Source of the DNA: Streptomyces sp. Edi2
GTDB taxonomy: Bacteria; Actinomycetota; Actinomycetes; Streptomycetales; Streptomycetaceae
Assembly: GCF_040253635.1 (NCBI RefSeq)
Contig: NZ_JBEJGX010000003.1
Span: 4,923,501-4,987,500 of the forward strand
Reading direction: 5' to 3'
Length of the DNA: 64,000 nucleotides
Shown here piece by piece: positions 40,858 to 50,452 of the stretch (position 1 is the first letter of the stretch; each line of letters starts with the position of its first letter). Below the pieces are notes generated by a model. That model had not been told where the DNA came from and made no database searches. It saw only the letters and a program-made list of their open reading frames with translations. The position numbers and the translations under genes were made by a program.

Positions 40858-41225
40858 GGGCTCGGCGACGGTCTGGACGGTGTTCGCGACGGCGGCGCTG
40901 TGCGCGGTTTTCGTGGCCCTGATCGGAGTGGGCCAGGCGGTCACGGCGCGGCACCGAGCGGGTGGTGCCGCGGACCTTGCGGCGCTGGCCGCCGCGGATC
41001 ACGCCCGGCTGGGGCTCGCCGATGCCTGTGCTGCGGCTCGCCGGGTGGCGGCCGCGCAGCACACCCGCCTGGTGCGCTGTGCGCTGGCCGGGCCGGTCGC
41101 CGATGTCATTGCCGAGGCGGGCCGCAGCCCGTTCACCTCCCGGGTACGGGCCCGAGCCGGCCCGCCGGGGCGCAGTGACCCGGCGCGGGACCGAACCGAG
41201 GCCACTGCCCGAGTCCGCCCGCTAG
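40832..41225 (+). CDS. Rv3654c-type TadE-like protein, frame lost near its end
   Basis: Start TTG 40832 (GGGGAGG upstream; GTG 40814 is possible). CGDEGSATVWTVFATAALCA begins a membrane helix, then GGAADLAALAAADHARLG and QHTRLVRCALAGPVADVIAE match the secretion-linked TadE-like family. The coding frame then has no stop and runs on antisense through the whole helicase gene to 43345. A TAG at 41223-41225 in another phase overlaps the opposite helicase TAG (CTAG), which looks like the original end. A small indel late in the gene (after about 41100) would explain this. Confidence 0.6.
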
Positions 41226-43618
41226 GCCTGCTCCGGCACGCCCCGCAACAGCTCGCCCAGCAACCGGATGGCTCCCCGTTTGTGGAGCGGGTCGTTGCCG
41301 TTGCCGCACTTGGGGGACTGGATGCAGGAAGGGCAGCCGGCCTCGCATTCGCAGGAGGCGATGGCATCGCGGGTGGCGGTGAGCCAGTCGGCGGCCGTGT
41401 GGAAGGCGCGCTCGGCGAATCCGGCGCCGCCGGGATGGCCGTCGTAGACGAAAACGGTCGGAAGCAGGGTGTCCGGGTGAAGCGGCACGGAGACGCCGCC
41501 GATGTCCCAGCGGTCGCAGGTGGCGAAGAGCGGCAGCATGCCGATGGAGGCGTGTTCCGCGGCGTGCAGCGCGCCGCCCAGCTGCTCGGGATTGACGCGG
41601 GCGGCGTCGAGCTGGTCCTCGGTGACCGTCCACCACACCGCACGGGTGCGCAGCGTACGGGGTGGCAGATCGAGCTTGGTCTCGCCCAGGACCTCCCCGG
41701 TGATCAGTTTGCGGCGCAGGAAGGAGACGACCTGATTGGTGACCTCCACGGATCCGAAGCACAGCCGGCCGTCCCCCCACGGGATCTCGGTGTCGGTCTC
41801 GAGGACGGCGATGGCGGTGGTGTCGCGGGCGGTCGTGGAATAGGGCGGGTGGGCCTCTTCGACGAGCGCCACGTTGTCGGCCAGGTCGAGGTGCCGGACG
41901 AGATAGGTACGGCCCTGGTGAAGGTGGACCGCGCCGTCGTGGACGGCGGTGTGCGCGGCGGCGGCGTCCACGGTGCCCAGCAGCCGTCCGGTGCCCTCCT
42001 CCACGACCTGCACCGGCGAGCCGCCCTGGCCGCGGATGTCGGTGAGGTCGACGGCCCGCTCGCGGCGCGTCCAGTGCCAGGCCCTGGCACGCCGCCGCAG
42101 CAGGTTCGCGGCCTCCAGCTGCGGCATCAGGCCGGCGGCCGCGGGTCCGAAGAGCGCGAAGTCCTCTTCGGTGAGGGGGAGTTCGGAGGCGGCCGCGCAC
42201 AGATGCGGGGCGAGCACGTACGGGTTGTCGGGGTCGAGCACGGTGGACTCGACGGGCTGGTCGAAAAGCGCCTCGGGGTGGTGCACGAGGTAGGTGTCCA
42301 GCGGGTCGTCGCGCGCCACGAGCACGGCGAGCGCGCCCTGCCCCGAGCGGCCCGCCCGGCCGGCCTGCTGCCACAGGGACGCCCGGGTCCCCGGATAGCC
42401 GGCGATGACCACGGCATCCAGCCCGGAGACGTCCACGCCCAGTTCGAGCGCGGTGGTGGCGGCCAGACCGAGGAGGTCACCACTGTGCAGTGCGCGTTCC
42501 AGGGCGCGGCGTTCCTCGGGCAGATAGCCGCCCCGGTACGCGGCGACCCGCCCGGGCAGCGAGCGGTCCACCTCCGCGAGCCGTTCCTGGGCGATCAGCG
42601 CGATCAGCTCGGCGCCGCGCCTGGAGCGGACGAAGGCGACGGTGCGTACGCCCTGGACGGCGAGGTCGGTGAGCAGGTCCGCGGTCTCCGCGGTGGCCGT
42701 CCGGCGGACCGGGGCGCCCTGCTCGCCATGGAGTTCGGTGAGCGGCGGCTCCCACAGCGCGAAGACCAACTCACCGCGCGGCGAGGTGTCCTCGGTGATC
42801 TCCACCACGGGCAGACCGGTGAGCCGGGTCGCGGCCTGCGCCGGCTCCGCGGCCGTGGCGGAGGCGAGCAGAAAGACCGGATCGGAGCCGTACCGGGCAC
42901 AGACGCGGCGCAGCCGGCGGATGACCTGCGCGACGTGGGAGCCGAAGACACCGCGGTAGCTGTGGCATTCATCGATGACGACATAGCGCAGCGCGCGCAG
43001 GAAGGAGGACCAGCGGGCGTGGGCCGGCAGGATGCCGCGATGCAGCATGTCGGGGTTGGTCAGGACGTAATTGCCGTACTGGCGGACCCATTCGCGCTCC
43101 TCGACGGGGGTGTCGCCGTCGTAGACCGCGGGCCGCACGGCCGTGCCCAGGGGAGCGGCCAGCTCGCGCACGGCACGCCGCTGATCGGCCGCCAGCGCCT
43201 TCGTGGGGGCCAGATACAGGGCCGTGGCGCCCCTTCCGTTCGGCGCCTCGGAGCCGTCCAGGAGCGTGGAGAGGACCGGCGCGAGATACGCCAGGGACTT
43301 CCCCGAGGCGGTGCCGGTGGCGACGACGACCGACTCGCCGCGTAGTGCGTGTTCGGATGTCCGTGCCTGGTGGGCCCAGGGGCGATCGATTCCGGCCGAA
43401 CGGATGGCAGCGATCACTTCCGGCCGGATCTGTTCCGGCCAGTCGGCATGGCTGCCAATGCGCGGGGGCAAGTGCTCCGTATGAGTGATGCGCGCAGCGC
43501 GGGTCGCGCCCCGGGCGAGACGTTCGAGAATCATGCCTGGGGAAGGGCGCGCGCCCGCATCCGGCGGGACTGGATTGGAGGCCATCGGCACCGAGTGTGT
43601 CACCGGAGTGACGGACAA
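41222..43618 (-). CDS. DEAD/DEAH-box helicase with DUF1998 four-Cys domain
   Basis: ATP-dependent helicase of the family found beside tad genes and related to the DNA-repair helicase MrfA. About 798 residues. Motifs: VVVATGTASGKSLAY (I), LYLAPTKALAADQ (Ia), VIDECHSYRGVFG (II, DECH), LLASATAAEP (III), QQAGRAGRSGQGALAV (VI). The C-terminal domain has CECEAGCPSCIQSPKCGNG, four metal-binding Cys. The conserved N-terminus continues upstream through an in-frame TGA (43624-43622), so translation presumably begins at TTG 43618 or ATG 43585. Converges with the TadE-like gene. Confidence 0.85.
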   Translation of the reverse strand: MSVTPVTHSVPMASNPVPPDAGARPSPGMILERLARGATRAARITHTEHLPPRIGSHADWPEQIRPEVIAAIRSAGIDRPWAHQARTSEHALRGESVVVATGTASGKSLAYLAPVLSTLLDGSEAPNGRGATALYLAPTKALAADQRRAVRELAAPLGTAVRPAVYDGDTPVEEREWVRQYGNYVLTNPDMLHRGILPAHARWSSFLRALRYVVIDECHSYRGVFGSHVAQVIRRLRRVCARYGSDPVFLLASATAAEPAQAATRLTGLPVVEITEDTSPRGELVFALWEPPLTELHGEQGAPVRRTATAETADLLTDLAVQGVRTVAFVRSRRGAELIALIAQERLAEVDRSLPGRVAAYRGGYLPEERRALERALHSGDLLGLAATTALELGVDVSGLDAVVIAGYPGTRASLWQQAGRAGRSGQGALAVLVARDDPLDTYLVHHPEALFDQPVESTVLDPDNPYVLAPHLCAAASELPLTEEDFALFGPAAAGLMPQLEAANLLRRRARAWHWTRRERAVDLTDIRGQGGSPVQVVEEGTGRLLGTVDAAAAHTAVHDGAVHLHQGRTYLVRHLDLADNVALVEEAHPPYSTTARDTTAIAVLETDTEIPWGDGRLCFGSVEVTNQVVSFLRRKLITGEVLGETKLDLPPRTLRTRAVWWTVTEDQLDAARVNPEQLGGALHAAEHASIGMLPLFATCDRWDIGGVSVPLHPDTLLPTVFVYDGHPGGAGFAERAFHTAADWLTATRDAIASCECEAGCPSCIQSPKCGNGNDPLHKRGAIRLLGELLRGVPEQA

Positions 43619-43624
43619 TGCTCA

Positions 43625-43666
43625 AAGGGCGTCGTGCACGCCTGCCGGTAAGTGATTGAATGCCAT
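43625..43666 (-). other. Upstream 14-codon piece of helicase N-terminus cut off by TGA
   Basis: ATG 43666 gives MAFNHLPAGVHDAL then TGA. In the same frame after the stop comes ALSVTPVTHSVPMA. From memory, Streptomyces helicases of this family begin MAFNHLPAGVHDAL-x-PLSVTPVTHSVPM without a stop. So this is either a nonsense mutation or a leader peptide in this strain. Confidence 0.55.
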
Positions 43667-43747
43667 CGCGGCTGCCAGATCCGCCCCTACCGTCGGTGGG
43701 GAGGCCCCAGGGGGGCGACCGCTCGATAGCAAGGTGCTGGAGGATCC

Positions 43748-44089
43748 GTGGACCTGTCCCTGTCGACCCGGACCGTTGGCGACCGTACGGTCGTCGAGGT
43801 CGGTGGCGAGATTGATGTATACACCGCGCCCAAGCTGCGGGAGCAGCTGGTCGAGCTTGTGAACGACGGAAGCTACCACCTCGTGGTGGACATGGAACGT
43901 GTCGACTTCCTCGACTCCACTGGGCTCGGCGTGCTGGTCGGCGGACTGAAGCGGGTGCGTGCCCATGAGGGCTCGCTGCGCCTGGTCTGCAACCAGGAGC
44001 GCATTCTCAAGATCTTCCGAATCACCGGACTGACCAAGGTGTTTCCCATTCACACCTCGGTCGACGAAGCCGTCGCAGCCACTGACTGA
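43748..44089 (+). CDS. bldG: Anti-anti-sigma factor BldG
   Basis: 113 residues from GTG 43748. A single STAS domain: [19 protein letters not shown] and [18 protein letters not shown], with the phosphorylatable Ser57 in DSTG. BldG is needed for aerial mycelium and antibiotic production in Streptomyces and sequesters anti-sigma factors when unphosphorylated. Sequence and the neighbouring anti-sigma gene make the identification firm. Confidence 0.97.
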   Translation: MDLSLSTRTVGDRTVVEVGGEIDVYTAPKLREQLVELVNDGSYHLVVDMERVDFLDSTGLGVLVGGLKRVRAHEGSLRLVCNQERILKIFRITGLTKVFPIHTSVDEAVAATD

Positions 44090-44200
44090 CGGTTTTGCCG
44101 GTCCCCCGCGCCATCAGGCGCGGGGGGAGGAAGCAGTGGGGGGTTCCGGACACGGTGTCCGGCCCCCTACGTCGCACGCCCGCAAAACGAGGGGGATGGC

Positions 44201-44644
44201 ATGGCCACCGTCGAACTTCGCTTCAGCGCCCTTCCCGAGCATGTCCGCACCGCGCGTCTGGTCGCGGCTGCCGTGGCACGGCGCGCCGGGGTGGACGAGG
44301 CCGTGCTGGACGAGGTGCGGCTCGCCGTCGGTGAGGCCTGCAGCCGGGCGGTGGGGCTGCACGAGAGCCATGACATCGCGGATCCCGTCCGCGTCCTGCT
44401 GATCGAGGACGAGAAGAAGTTCTCGATCGAGGTCGGCGACGGTGTCTCCGGCGACTCCGGTACGGCCGGGGCGCGCGGCGGAGACGAGAGCGCGGGCGCC
44501 GTGGAGAGCGACGCCGAGGGCGAGGACGAAATGGGCCTCGCGGTGATCAGCGGGCTGGTCGACGATGTCGAGGTGACCGCCGGCAAGGACGGCGGGCTGA
44601 TCCGGATGACCTGGCCCACCACGGCAGCCGTGGTGGTGCCGTAG
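44201..44644 (+). CDS. Anti-sigma factor partner of BldG
   Basis: 147 residues, ATG 44201: MATVELRFSALPEHVRTARL. An HATPase_c/RsbW-like kinase fold: VLDEVRLAVGEACSRAVGLH (N-box-like, with Glu-Ala-Cys in place of the usual EAxxNA), then MGLAVISGLVDDVEV. An acidic insertion (GGDESAGAVESDAEGEDE) separates the motifs. In Streptomyces the gene after bldG encodes the anti-sigma factor that BldG binds; this one is in the same position. Confidence 0.85.
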   Translation: MATVELRFSALPEHVRTARLVAAAVARRAGVDEAVLDEVRLAVGEACSRAVGLHESHDIADPVRVLLIEDEKKFSIEVGDGVSGDSGTAGARGGDESAGAVESDAEGEDEMGLAVISGLVDDVEVTAGKDGGLIRMTWPTTAAVVVP

Positions 44645-44727
44645 CGCCCGGGCCCGGTGCCCGGCGAATGCCCTGCCCCTGACCCTGACCCCGGACTCCG
44701 TCCGTAACCGGTGCGGGCACCCATCGT

Positions 44728-44820
44728 TGCTGCCTGCTGCCTGCTGCCTGCTGCCTGCTGCCTGCTGCCTGCTGCCTGCTGCCTGCTGCCTGCTGCCTGC
44801 TGCCTGCTGCCTGCTGCCTG
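44728..44820. repeat. 7-bp tandem repeat, about 13 copies
   Basis: Uninterrupted CTGCTGC/TGCCTGC heptamers over 93 bases, 84 bases after the anti-sigma stop. Seven is not a multiple of three, so it is non-coding by design in any one frame. Prone to slippage and therefore to strain-to-strain copy number change. Confidence 0.9.
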
Positions 44821-45546
44821 GGCTCGCCCTGTCGCCTTTGCGCCCCCTGCAGAGCCCGCGCATCGCCCTGCTGCCTTGTGCATCCTCTGCCGCCTGCGCC
44901 TCCTCTGCCGGCCCTCCGTGGTCGGTCGTGCGCGGTCGGCCCCTCGCGGTCCCTCGTGCGCTGAGCGGGCGTGCCTGACCGGGCTCCCGTTCGCCACGCC
45001 CGGCTCGTCCCTCCGGCCCCCTACCCGCAGCAGCCCCTCGCTCCAGCCCGTCACCCTGCCGGCGCGCCCACCCGTCACCTCGCCATCCCGCCCCTCCGGC
45101 CTCTCGCCGTGACCTCTCGATCAAGCCTCGTGCGTTGCGATCCGGACTCGATCTGACGCGGCATCACCGGGTGCCGGGACGCGTGCCGAGCGCCGTGGGT
45201 CACCCGTTCGGGCGCAGCCGGGCGGATCAATTCTCACCGGGGTCACGCGGGTCTCCGTCGTCCCGGGTTCCGGGGCGGCGTCCGTGAGCAGCGACGATCA
45301 GTTTGCGGTCCATGGACGATCAATACGACAGAGAGATCATCGGGTGGTGGTCAGTGAATTTGCTCCTTTCCTTCGTCCGGGCGAATTCCGTGTGGCGTCG
45401 GCCTTTTGATCTTCGCTGCTATCGGCGAATTCCCTTTGACGCGTACTGTTTTGATCAACCGTGGCTCCCTACAATCCGTCCACATCTTGCTCAGGACGCC
45501 TGAGCGTGCTTCCGCGCGCCCATGTGCCAAACGTCAAGGAGGACGA
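44821..45546. other. Long intergenic region before hppA
   Basis: 726 bases. The first ~300 are GC rich with pyrimidine-rich runs and no credible gene; the last ~250 (45300-45546) are noticeably AT richer and should contain the hppA promoter (TACAAT at 45470-45475 is a candidate -10). AAGGAGGACGA before 45547 is the hppA ribosome binding site. Confidence 0.45.
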
Positions 45547-47952
45547 ATGGCGGGGCCTTACACCCCTCAGTTGCTTGACACCCCCACTTTTCTGGCCGGG
45601 CCCTCGCTCACGGCGGGCAACCGCGGCATCGTGCTGGCGATCGCCGTGGTCGCCCTGGCGGCGCTGGCTGTCGCGGCGGTGCTGGTCCGCCAAGTGCTCG
45701 CGGCCGGTGAGGGAACCGACAGTATGAAGAAGATCGCGGCGGCGGTGCAGGAAGGCGCAAATGCCTACCTGGCACGGCAGTTGCGGACTCTCGGCGTTTT
45801 TGCCGTCGTGGTGTTCTTCCTGCTCATGCTGCTGCCCGCGGAAAATTGGACGCAGCGCGCCGGACGCAGCGCCTTCTTCTTGATCGGCGCCGGATTCTCC
45901 GCGGCCACCGGCTATATCGGGATGTGGCTCGCCGTGCGCAGCAATGTGCGCGTCGCCGCGGCCGCGCGGGAAGCCACTCCGGCCGAGGGTGACACCCAGA
46001 AAAAGGATCTTACGGCGGTCTCCCACAAGGCGATGAAGATCGCTTTCCGTACCGGTGGCGTCGTCGGCATGTTCACCGTGGGGCTGGGCCTGCTCGGCGC
46101 GTCCTGCGTGGTGCTCGTGTACGCGGTCGACGCGCCCAAGGTGCTGGAGGGCTTCGGTCTCGGCGCCGCGCTGATCGCGATGTTCATGAGGGTCGGCGGC
46201 GGCATCTTCACCAAGGCCGCGGACGTCGGTGCCGACCTGGTCGGCAAGGTCGAGCACGGCATCCCGGAGGACGACCCGCGCAACGCCGCGACCATCGCGG
46301 ACAACGTGGGCGACAACGTCGGTGACTGCGCCGGTATGGCCGCCGACCTCTTCGAGTCGTACGCCGTGACCCTGGTCGCCGCCCTCATCCTGGGCATGGC
46401 GGCCTTCGGCGACGCCGGGCTCGCGTTCCCGCTGCTGGTCCCGGCCATCGGTGTGCTCACCGCGATGGTCGGCATCTTCGTCGTCGCGCCCCGGCGCAGC
46501 GACCGCAGCGGTATGACGGCGATCAACCGCGGTTTCTTCATCTCCGCGGGCATCTCGCTGGTGCTGGTGGCCGTCGCGGTGTTCGCCTACCTGCCGTCCA
46601 GCTACTCGGACCTGACCGGTGTCACCGACACCGAGATCCTGGGCCGCAGCGGCGACCCGCGGATGCTGGCGCTGGTGGCGGTCGCCATCGGCATCGTGCT
46701 GGCCGCGCTGATCCAGCAGCTGACCGGCTACTTCACCGAGACCACCCGGCGGCCCGTCCGGGACATCGGCAAGACCTCGCTGACCGGCCCGGCCACGGTC
46801 GTGCTCTCGGGCATCGCGATCGGCCTGGAGTCGGCGGTCTACTCGGCGGTGCTGATCGGCCTGGCCGTCTACGGGGCGTACCTGCTGGGCGGTGCCTCCA
46901 TCATGCTGGCGCTGTTCGCGGTGGCGCTGGCCGGCACCGGTCTGCTGACCACCGTCGGCGTGATCGTGGCGATGGACACCTTCGGGCCGGTCTCCGACAA
47001 CGCGCAGGGCATCGCCGAGATGTCCGGCGACGTCACCGGTGACGGCGCGCAGGTGCTGACCGACCTGGACGCGGTGGGCAACACCACCAAGGCCATCACC
47101 AAGGGCATCGCCATCGCGACCGCCGTACTGGCCGCGGCCGCGCTCTTCGGCTCGTACCGGGACGCGATCGCGACCGCTGTACGGGACATCGGCAACGCCG
47201 CGGGCGGGATGGGCCTCAGCCTGGACATCTCGCAGCCCAACAACCTGGTCGGGCTGATCCTCGGCGCCTCGGTCGTCTTCCTGTTCTCCGGGCTGGCGAT
47301 CAACGCGGTGTCGCGGTCGGCGGGAGCGGTGGTCTTCGAGGTGCGGCGGCAGTTCCGCGAGCACCCCGGGATCATGGACTACACCGAGCAGCCCGAGTAC
47401 GGGCGGGTTGTCGACATCTGCACCAAGGACGCGCTCCGTGAGCTGGCCACCCCCGGGCTGCTGGCCGTGCTCACCCCGATCGCGGTCGGCTTCTCGCTCG
47501 GCGTCGGCGCGCTCGGCTCGTTCCTGGCGGGTGCGATCGGCACCGGCACGCTGATGGCGGTCTTCCTCGCCAACTCCGGTGGCGCGTGGGACAACGCCAA
47601 GAAGCTCGTCGAGGACGGCCACCACGGCGGCAAGGGCAGTGAGGCGCATGCCGCGACGGTCATCGGCGACACCGTGGGTGACCCGTTCAAGGACACCGCG
47701 GGCCCGGCGATCAACCCGCTGCTGAAGGTCATGAACCTGGTGGCGCTGCTGATCGCGCCCGCTGTGGTGAAGTTCTCATACGGCCAGGACAAGAGCATCG
47801 GCGTTCGCCTCGTCGTCTCCGTACTGGCCATCGCCGTCATCGTCGGTGCGGTGTACGTCTCCAAGCGGCGCGGAATCGCCGTGGGTGACGAAGACAACTC
47901 CGAAGACCCGGAAAGCATCGCCAAGTCGGCCGAGACGGCGGTGGCGTCCTAG
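45547..47952 (+). CDS. hppA: Proton-pumping membrane pyrophosphatase
   Basis: Hydrolyses pyrophosphate and exports protons. 801 residues, ATG 45547. About 16 membrane helices. Catalytic loop: GGGIFTKAADVGADLVGKVE, EDDPRNAATIADNVGDNVGD, and later DTVGDPFKDTAGPAINPLLK. GNTTKAITKG has Lys where potassium-dependent enzymes have Ala, so this is the potassium-independent type, as usual in actinobacteria. Length is slightly above the family average because of the N-terminal extension. Confidence 0.95.
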   Translation: MAGPYTPQLLDTPTFLAGPSLTAGNRGIVLAIAVVALAALAVAAVLVRQVLAAGEGTDSMKKIAAAVQEGANAYLARQLRTLGVFAVVVFFLLMLLPAENWTQRAGRSAFFLIGAGFSAATGYIGMWLAVRSNVRVAAAAREATPAEGDTQKKDLTAVSHKAMKIAFRTGGVVGMFTVGLGLLGASCVVLVYAVDAPKVLEGFGLGAALIAMFMRVGGGIFTKAADVGADLVGKVEHGIPEDDPRNAATIADNVGDNVGDCAGMAADLFESYAVTLVAALILGMAAFGDAGLAFPLLVPAIGVLTAMVGIFVVAPRRSDRSGMTAINRGFFISAGISLVLVAVAVFAYLPSSYSDLTGVTDTEILGRSGDPRMLALVAVAIGIVLAALIQQLTGYFTETTRRPVRDIGKTSLTGPATVVLSGIAIGLESAVYSAVLIGLAVYGAYLLGGASIMLALFAVALAGTGLLTTVGVIVAMDTFGPVSDNAQGIAEMSGDVTGDGAQVLTDLDAVGNTTKAITKGIAIATAVLAAAALFGSYRDAIATAVRDIGNAAGGMGLSLDISQPNNLVGLILGASVVFLFSGLAINAVSRSAGAVVFEVRRQFREHPGIMDYTEQPEYGRVVDICTKDALRELATPGLLAVLTPIAVGFSLGVGALGSFLAGAIGTGTLMAVFLANSGGAWDNAKKLVEDGHHGGKGSEAHAATVIGDTVGDPFKDTAGPAINPLLKVMNLVALLIAPAVVKFSYGQDKSIGVRLVVSVLAIAVIVGAVYVSKRRGIAVGDEDNSEDPESIAKSAETAVAS

Positions 47953-48170
47953 CCGGAAAGCACCTCCGGAAGGGCCTGCGGACCGCTCAACTGGGCGGGT
48001 GGACGGCGTATTTTGCAGACGCCGGCCACCCGCCTTCCGCGTGCTCGGGTGGCCCTGCGGTCCTTGGTGCAAATGGCTGCAATGAGGGCAGGGCGGGATG
48101 CCCGACCGGTCGCCCAGGCCGTTTGGACGTGTATGTTCCGGGGCCGAGAGCCATGGAAGGGACCAATCCG

Positions 48171-48755
48171 GTGAACAAGAAGCTTGTGGCTGCACTGTCC
48201 GGCGGTGCGGCACTGGTGCTCGCGCTGACCGGCTGCAGCGACGACAGCAGCAAGAAGCTCAATGACTGGGCGAAGAGTTTCTGCGACCCTGCGCAGGCTC
48301 AGTTCAAGCAGATCCAGGACGCCAACGGCGCCATGCAGACGGCCGACAACGGCAGCACCGACTCCAAGAAGGTCCAGCAGACCGACTCGGCGGCCTTCCA
48401 GAAGATTTCCCAGGCCTACTCCTCGCTGGCCAAGTCCCTGGAGAAGGCCGGGCCGCCGCCCACCGACCAGGGCAAGCAGGCACAGCAGAGCGCCGTCAAG
48501 GAGCTCAACTCGCTCTCCAAGGGCTATGCGGACCTGCAGAAGCAGGTCAACAAACTCGACACCTCGGACAAGCTGAAGTTCGCGGACGGTCTGCGCAACC
48601 TCTCCAGCGGTATCAACAAGCTGAACAAGCAGAGCGAGGCGGCCTTCAAGAACCTGGAGTCCGGCGAGGTCGGCACGGCGATGGCCGCCCAGAAGGGCTG
48701 CCAGAACCCGGCCGCGTCCGGCTCCCCGGCACCCACGGGATCCAAGAAGTCCTAG
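48171..48755 (+). CDS. Small lipoprotein
   Basis: 194 residues from GTG 48171 (GGAAGGGA upstream). The signal peptide ends LALTGCSDDSS, a lipobox with Cys as first mature residue. The mature part is helical, Gln/Lys/Ser rich (FKQIQDANGAMQT; LNSLSKGYADLQKQVNKL) with two Cys (FCDP, GCQNP) that may form a disulfide. Exported and membrane-anchored; function unknown. Conserved next to hppA in Streptomyces as far as I recall. Confidence 0.75.
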   Translation: MNKKLVAALSGGAALVLALTGCSDDSSKKLNDWAKSFCDPAQAQFKQIQDANGAMQTADNGSTDSKKVQQTDSAAFQKISQAYSSLAKSLEKAGPPPTDQGKQAQQSAVKELNSLSKGYADLQKQVNKLDTSDKLKFADGLRNLSSGINKLNKQSEAAFKNLESGEVGTAMAAQKGCQNPAASGSPAPTGSKKS

Positions 48756-48904
48756 GGGACGCCTCCCCCCCGCGGTCCGGAGCCGGACGCGCGCGGGGAA
48801 GCCCGCGGGGCAACGTGCACGGCAACGGCTCCGTACGGCCCGGCGACGCGCCCGAGAAGGGTGTGGCGCCGGGCCGTCGCCGATTGTCAGTGGCAGGGCC
48901 GACA

Positions 48905-50452
48905 ATGGGGGATGTGAGTACGCACCTCCCCACCGCCGATGTCCAGGACCCCGAGAGCAACACCCGCACCGCCCGGCTGCGCGAGGCGTTGCTGGCCGCC
49001 GCCTTCACCGCCGACGGGCTGCTGGAACTGCTCGGCGCGCCGGCCTATGCCGCGCTGGCGCGCAGCGAGACCGTCCCCGCCCTGCGGGCGACGCGCGGTG
49101 ACAGCCCGTTGGAGACCCTGGTGCGGCTGTTCCTGCTGCAGCGTCCGGTGGAGCTGCGGCGGGCGCAGGCCGCGCTGCCGGTCGCGGACTGCCTCGCGGA
49201 CGGCTGGCTGGTGCAGGACGGCGACGAGCTGCGCGCCAGTGTGGACGTGCGCCCCTACGGCGGCCCCGAGGGACAGGACTGGTGGGTCGTCTCCGACCTG
49301 GGCTGCGCGGTCGGCGGCGCCGGCGGTATCCGGGGCGCCGGGGAAGCGGACCGCTCGCAGCTGGTGCTCGGTGTCGGCGGTGCCTCCACGACCCTCGCGG
49401 GGATCACGGTGCGCAGGCCGGTCGCCAAGGCCCTCGATCTCGGTACGGGCTCCGGCATCCAGGCGCTGCACGCCGCTCAGCACACCACCCGCGTCACGGG
49501 CACCGACCTCAACCCCCGGGCGCTGCGGATCGCCGCGCTGACCCTGGCGCTCTCCGGGGCGGAGCCGGCGGATCTGCGGGAGGGCTCGCTGTTCGAGCCC
49601 GTGGGCGACGAGACGTACGACCTGATCGTTTCCAACCCGCCGTTCGTGATCTCGCCGGGTGCCCGGCTCACCTACCGCGACGGCGGCATGGGCGGCGACG
49701 ACCTGTGCCGGACGCTCGTCCAGCAGTCCGCCGCGCATCTCAACGACGGCGGGTACTGCCAGCTGCTGGCCAATTGGCAGCATGTGGCGGGCGAGGAGTG
49801 GTACGACAGGGTGCGCTCCTGGGTGCCGGCCGGCTGCGACGCCTGGATCGTGCAGCGCGAGGTGCAGGACGTCACCCAGTACGCCGAGCTGTGGCTGCGT
49901 GACGCGGGCGACCACCGCGCCGGGGACGAGGCGTACGCCGCGCGGTACGACGCCTGGCTCGACGAGTTCGAGGCACGCAAGACCAAGGCCATCGGCTTCG
50001 GCTGGATCACGCTGCGCAAGTCCGGGTCGGCTTCCCCGTCCGTCACGGTCGAGGAATGGCCGCATCCGGTGGAACAGCCGCTGGGGGAGTCGGTCGTACG
50101 GCACTTCGACCGCCAGGACTATCTGCGGGCCACGGACGACGCGGCGCTGCTCGCCGGCCGCTTCCGGCTTGCCGACGAGGTGGTGCAGGAGCAGGTCGGG
50201 CTGCCCGGGGCGGAGGACCCCGAGCATGTGGTGTTGCGTCAGAACCGCGGTATGCGGCGGGCGACGAAGGTGGACACGGTCGGCGCGGGCTTCGCCGGGG
50301 TGTGCGACGGCTCCCTCCCGGCCGGGCGGATTCTGGACGCCATCGCCCAACTCGTCGGAGAGGATCCGGTTCTGCTGCGGGACCGTACGCTGGCCTCGAT
50401 CCGGATGCTGGTCGAGCAGGGGTTCCTGGAGCCGGTGGCCGCGGGCGGCTGA
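48905..50452 (+). CDS. HemK-like SAM-dependent methyltransferase
   Basis: 515 residues; ATG 48905 (GTG 48914 possible). Motif I is ALDLGTGSGIQALHAAQ, motif IV DLIVSNPPFVISPG, the NPPF signature of enzymes that methylate a planar amide or exocyclic nitrogen (glutamine of release factors, or bases). N- and C-terminal helical domains (LLAAAFTADGLLELLG; FAGVCDGSLPAGRILD) are not those of PrmC, so the substrate may differ. Protein, rRNA or DNA are possible. Confidence 0.8.
   Translation: MGDVSTHLPTADVQDPESNTRTARLREALLAAAFTADGLLELLGAPAYAALARSETVPALRATRGDSPLETLVRLFLLQRPVELRRAQAALPVADCLADGWLVQDGDELRASVDVRPYGGPEGQDWWVVSDLGCAVGGAGGIRGAGEADRSQLVLGVGGASTTLAGITVRRPVAKALDLGTGSGIQALHAAQHTTRVTGTDLNPRALRIAALTLALSGAEPADLREGSLFEPVGDETYDLIVSNPPFVISPGARLTYRDGGMGGDDLCRTLVQQSAAHLNDGGYCQLLANWQHVAGEEWYDRVRSWVPAGCDAWIVQREVQDVTQYAELWLRDAGDHRAGDEAYAARYDAWLDEFEARKTKAIGFGWITLRKSGSASPSVTVEEWPHPVEQPLGESVVRHFDRQDYLRATDDAALLAGRFRLADEVVQEQVGLPGAEDPEHVVLRQNRGMRRATKVDTVGAGFAGVCDGSLPAGRILDAIAQLVGEDPVLLRDRTLASIRMLVEQGFLEPVAAGG

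Noticed and set aside
40814..43345. 843-residue plus-strand protein
   Set aside because: Only the first ~120 residues are TadE-like; the rest is antisense to a well-conserved helicase.
44728..44820. CRISPR-like array
   Set aside because: Units are contiguous 7-mers with no spacers and no cas genes nearby.
44114..45124. Minus-strand frame with repeated QQAAGSR
   Set aside because: It is the translation of the heptamer tandem repeat; flanking parts have no protein-like features.
45469..47649. Long minus-strand frame opposite hppA
   Set aside because: His/Asp/Arg/Gln-rich shadow of a high-GC gene; no motif, and hppA on the plus strand is unmistakable.
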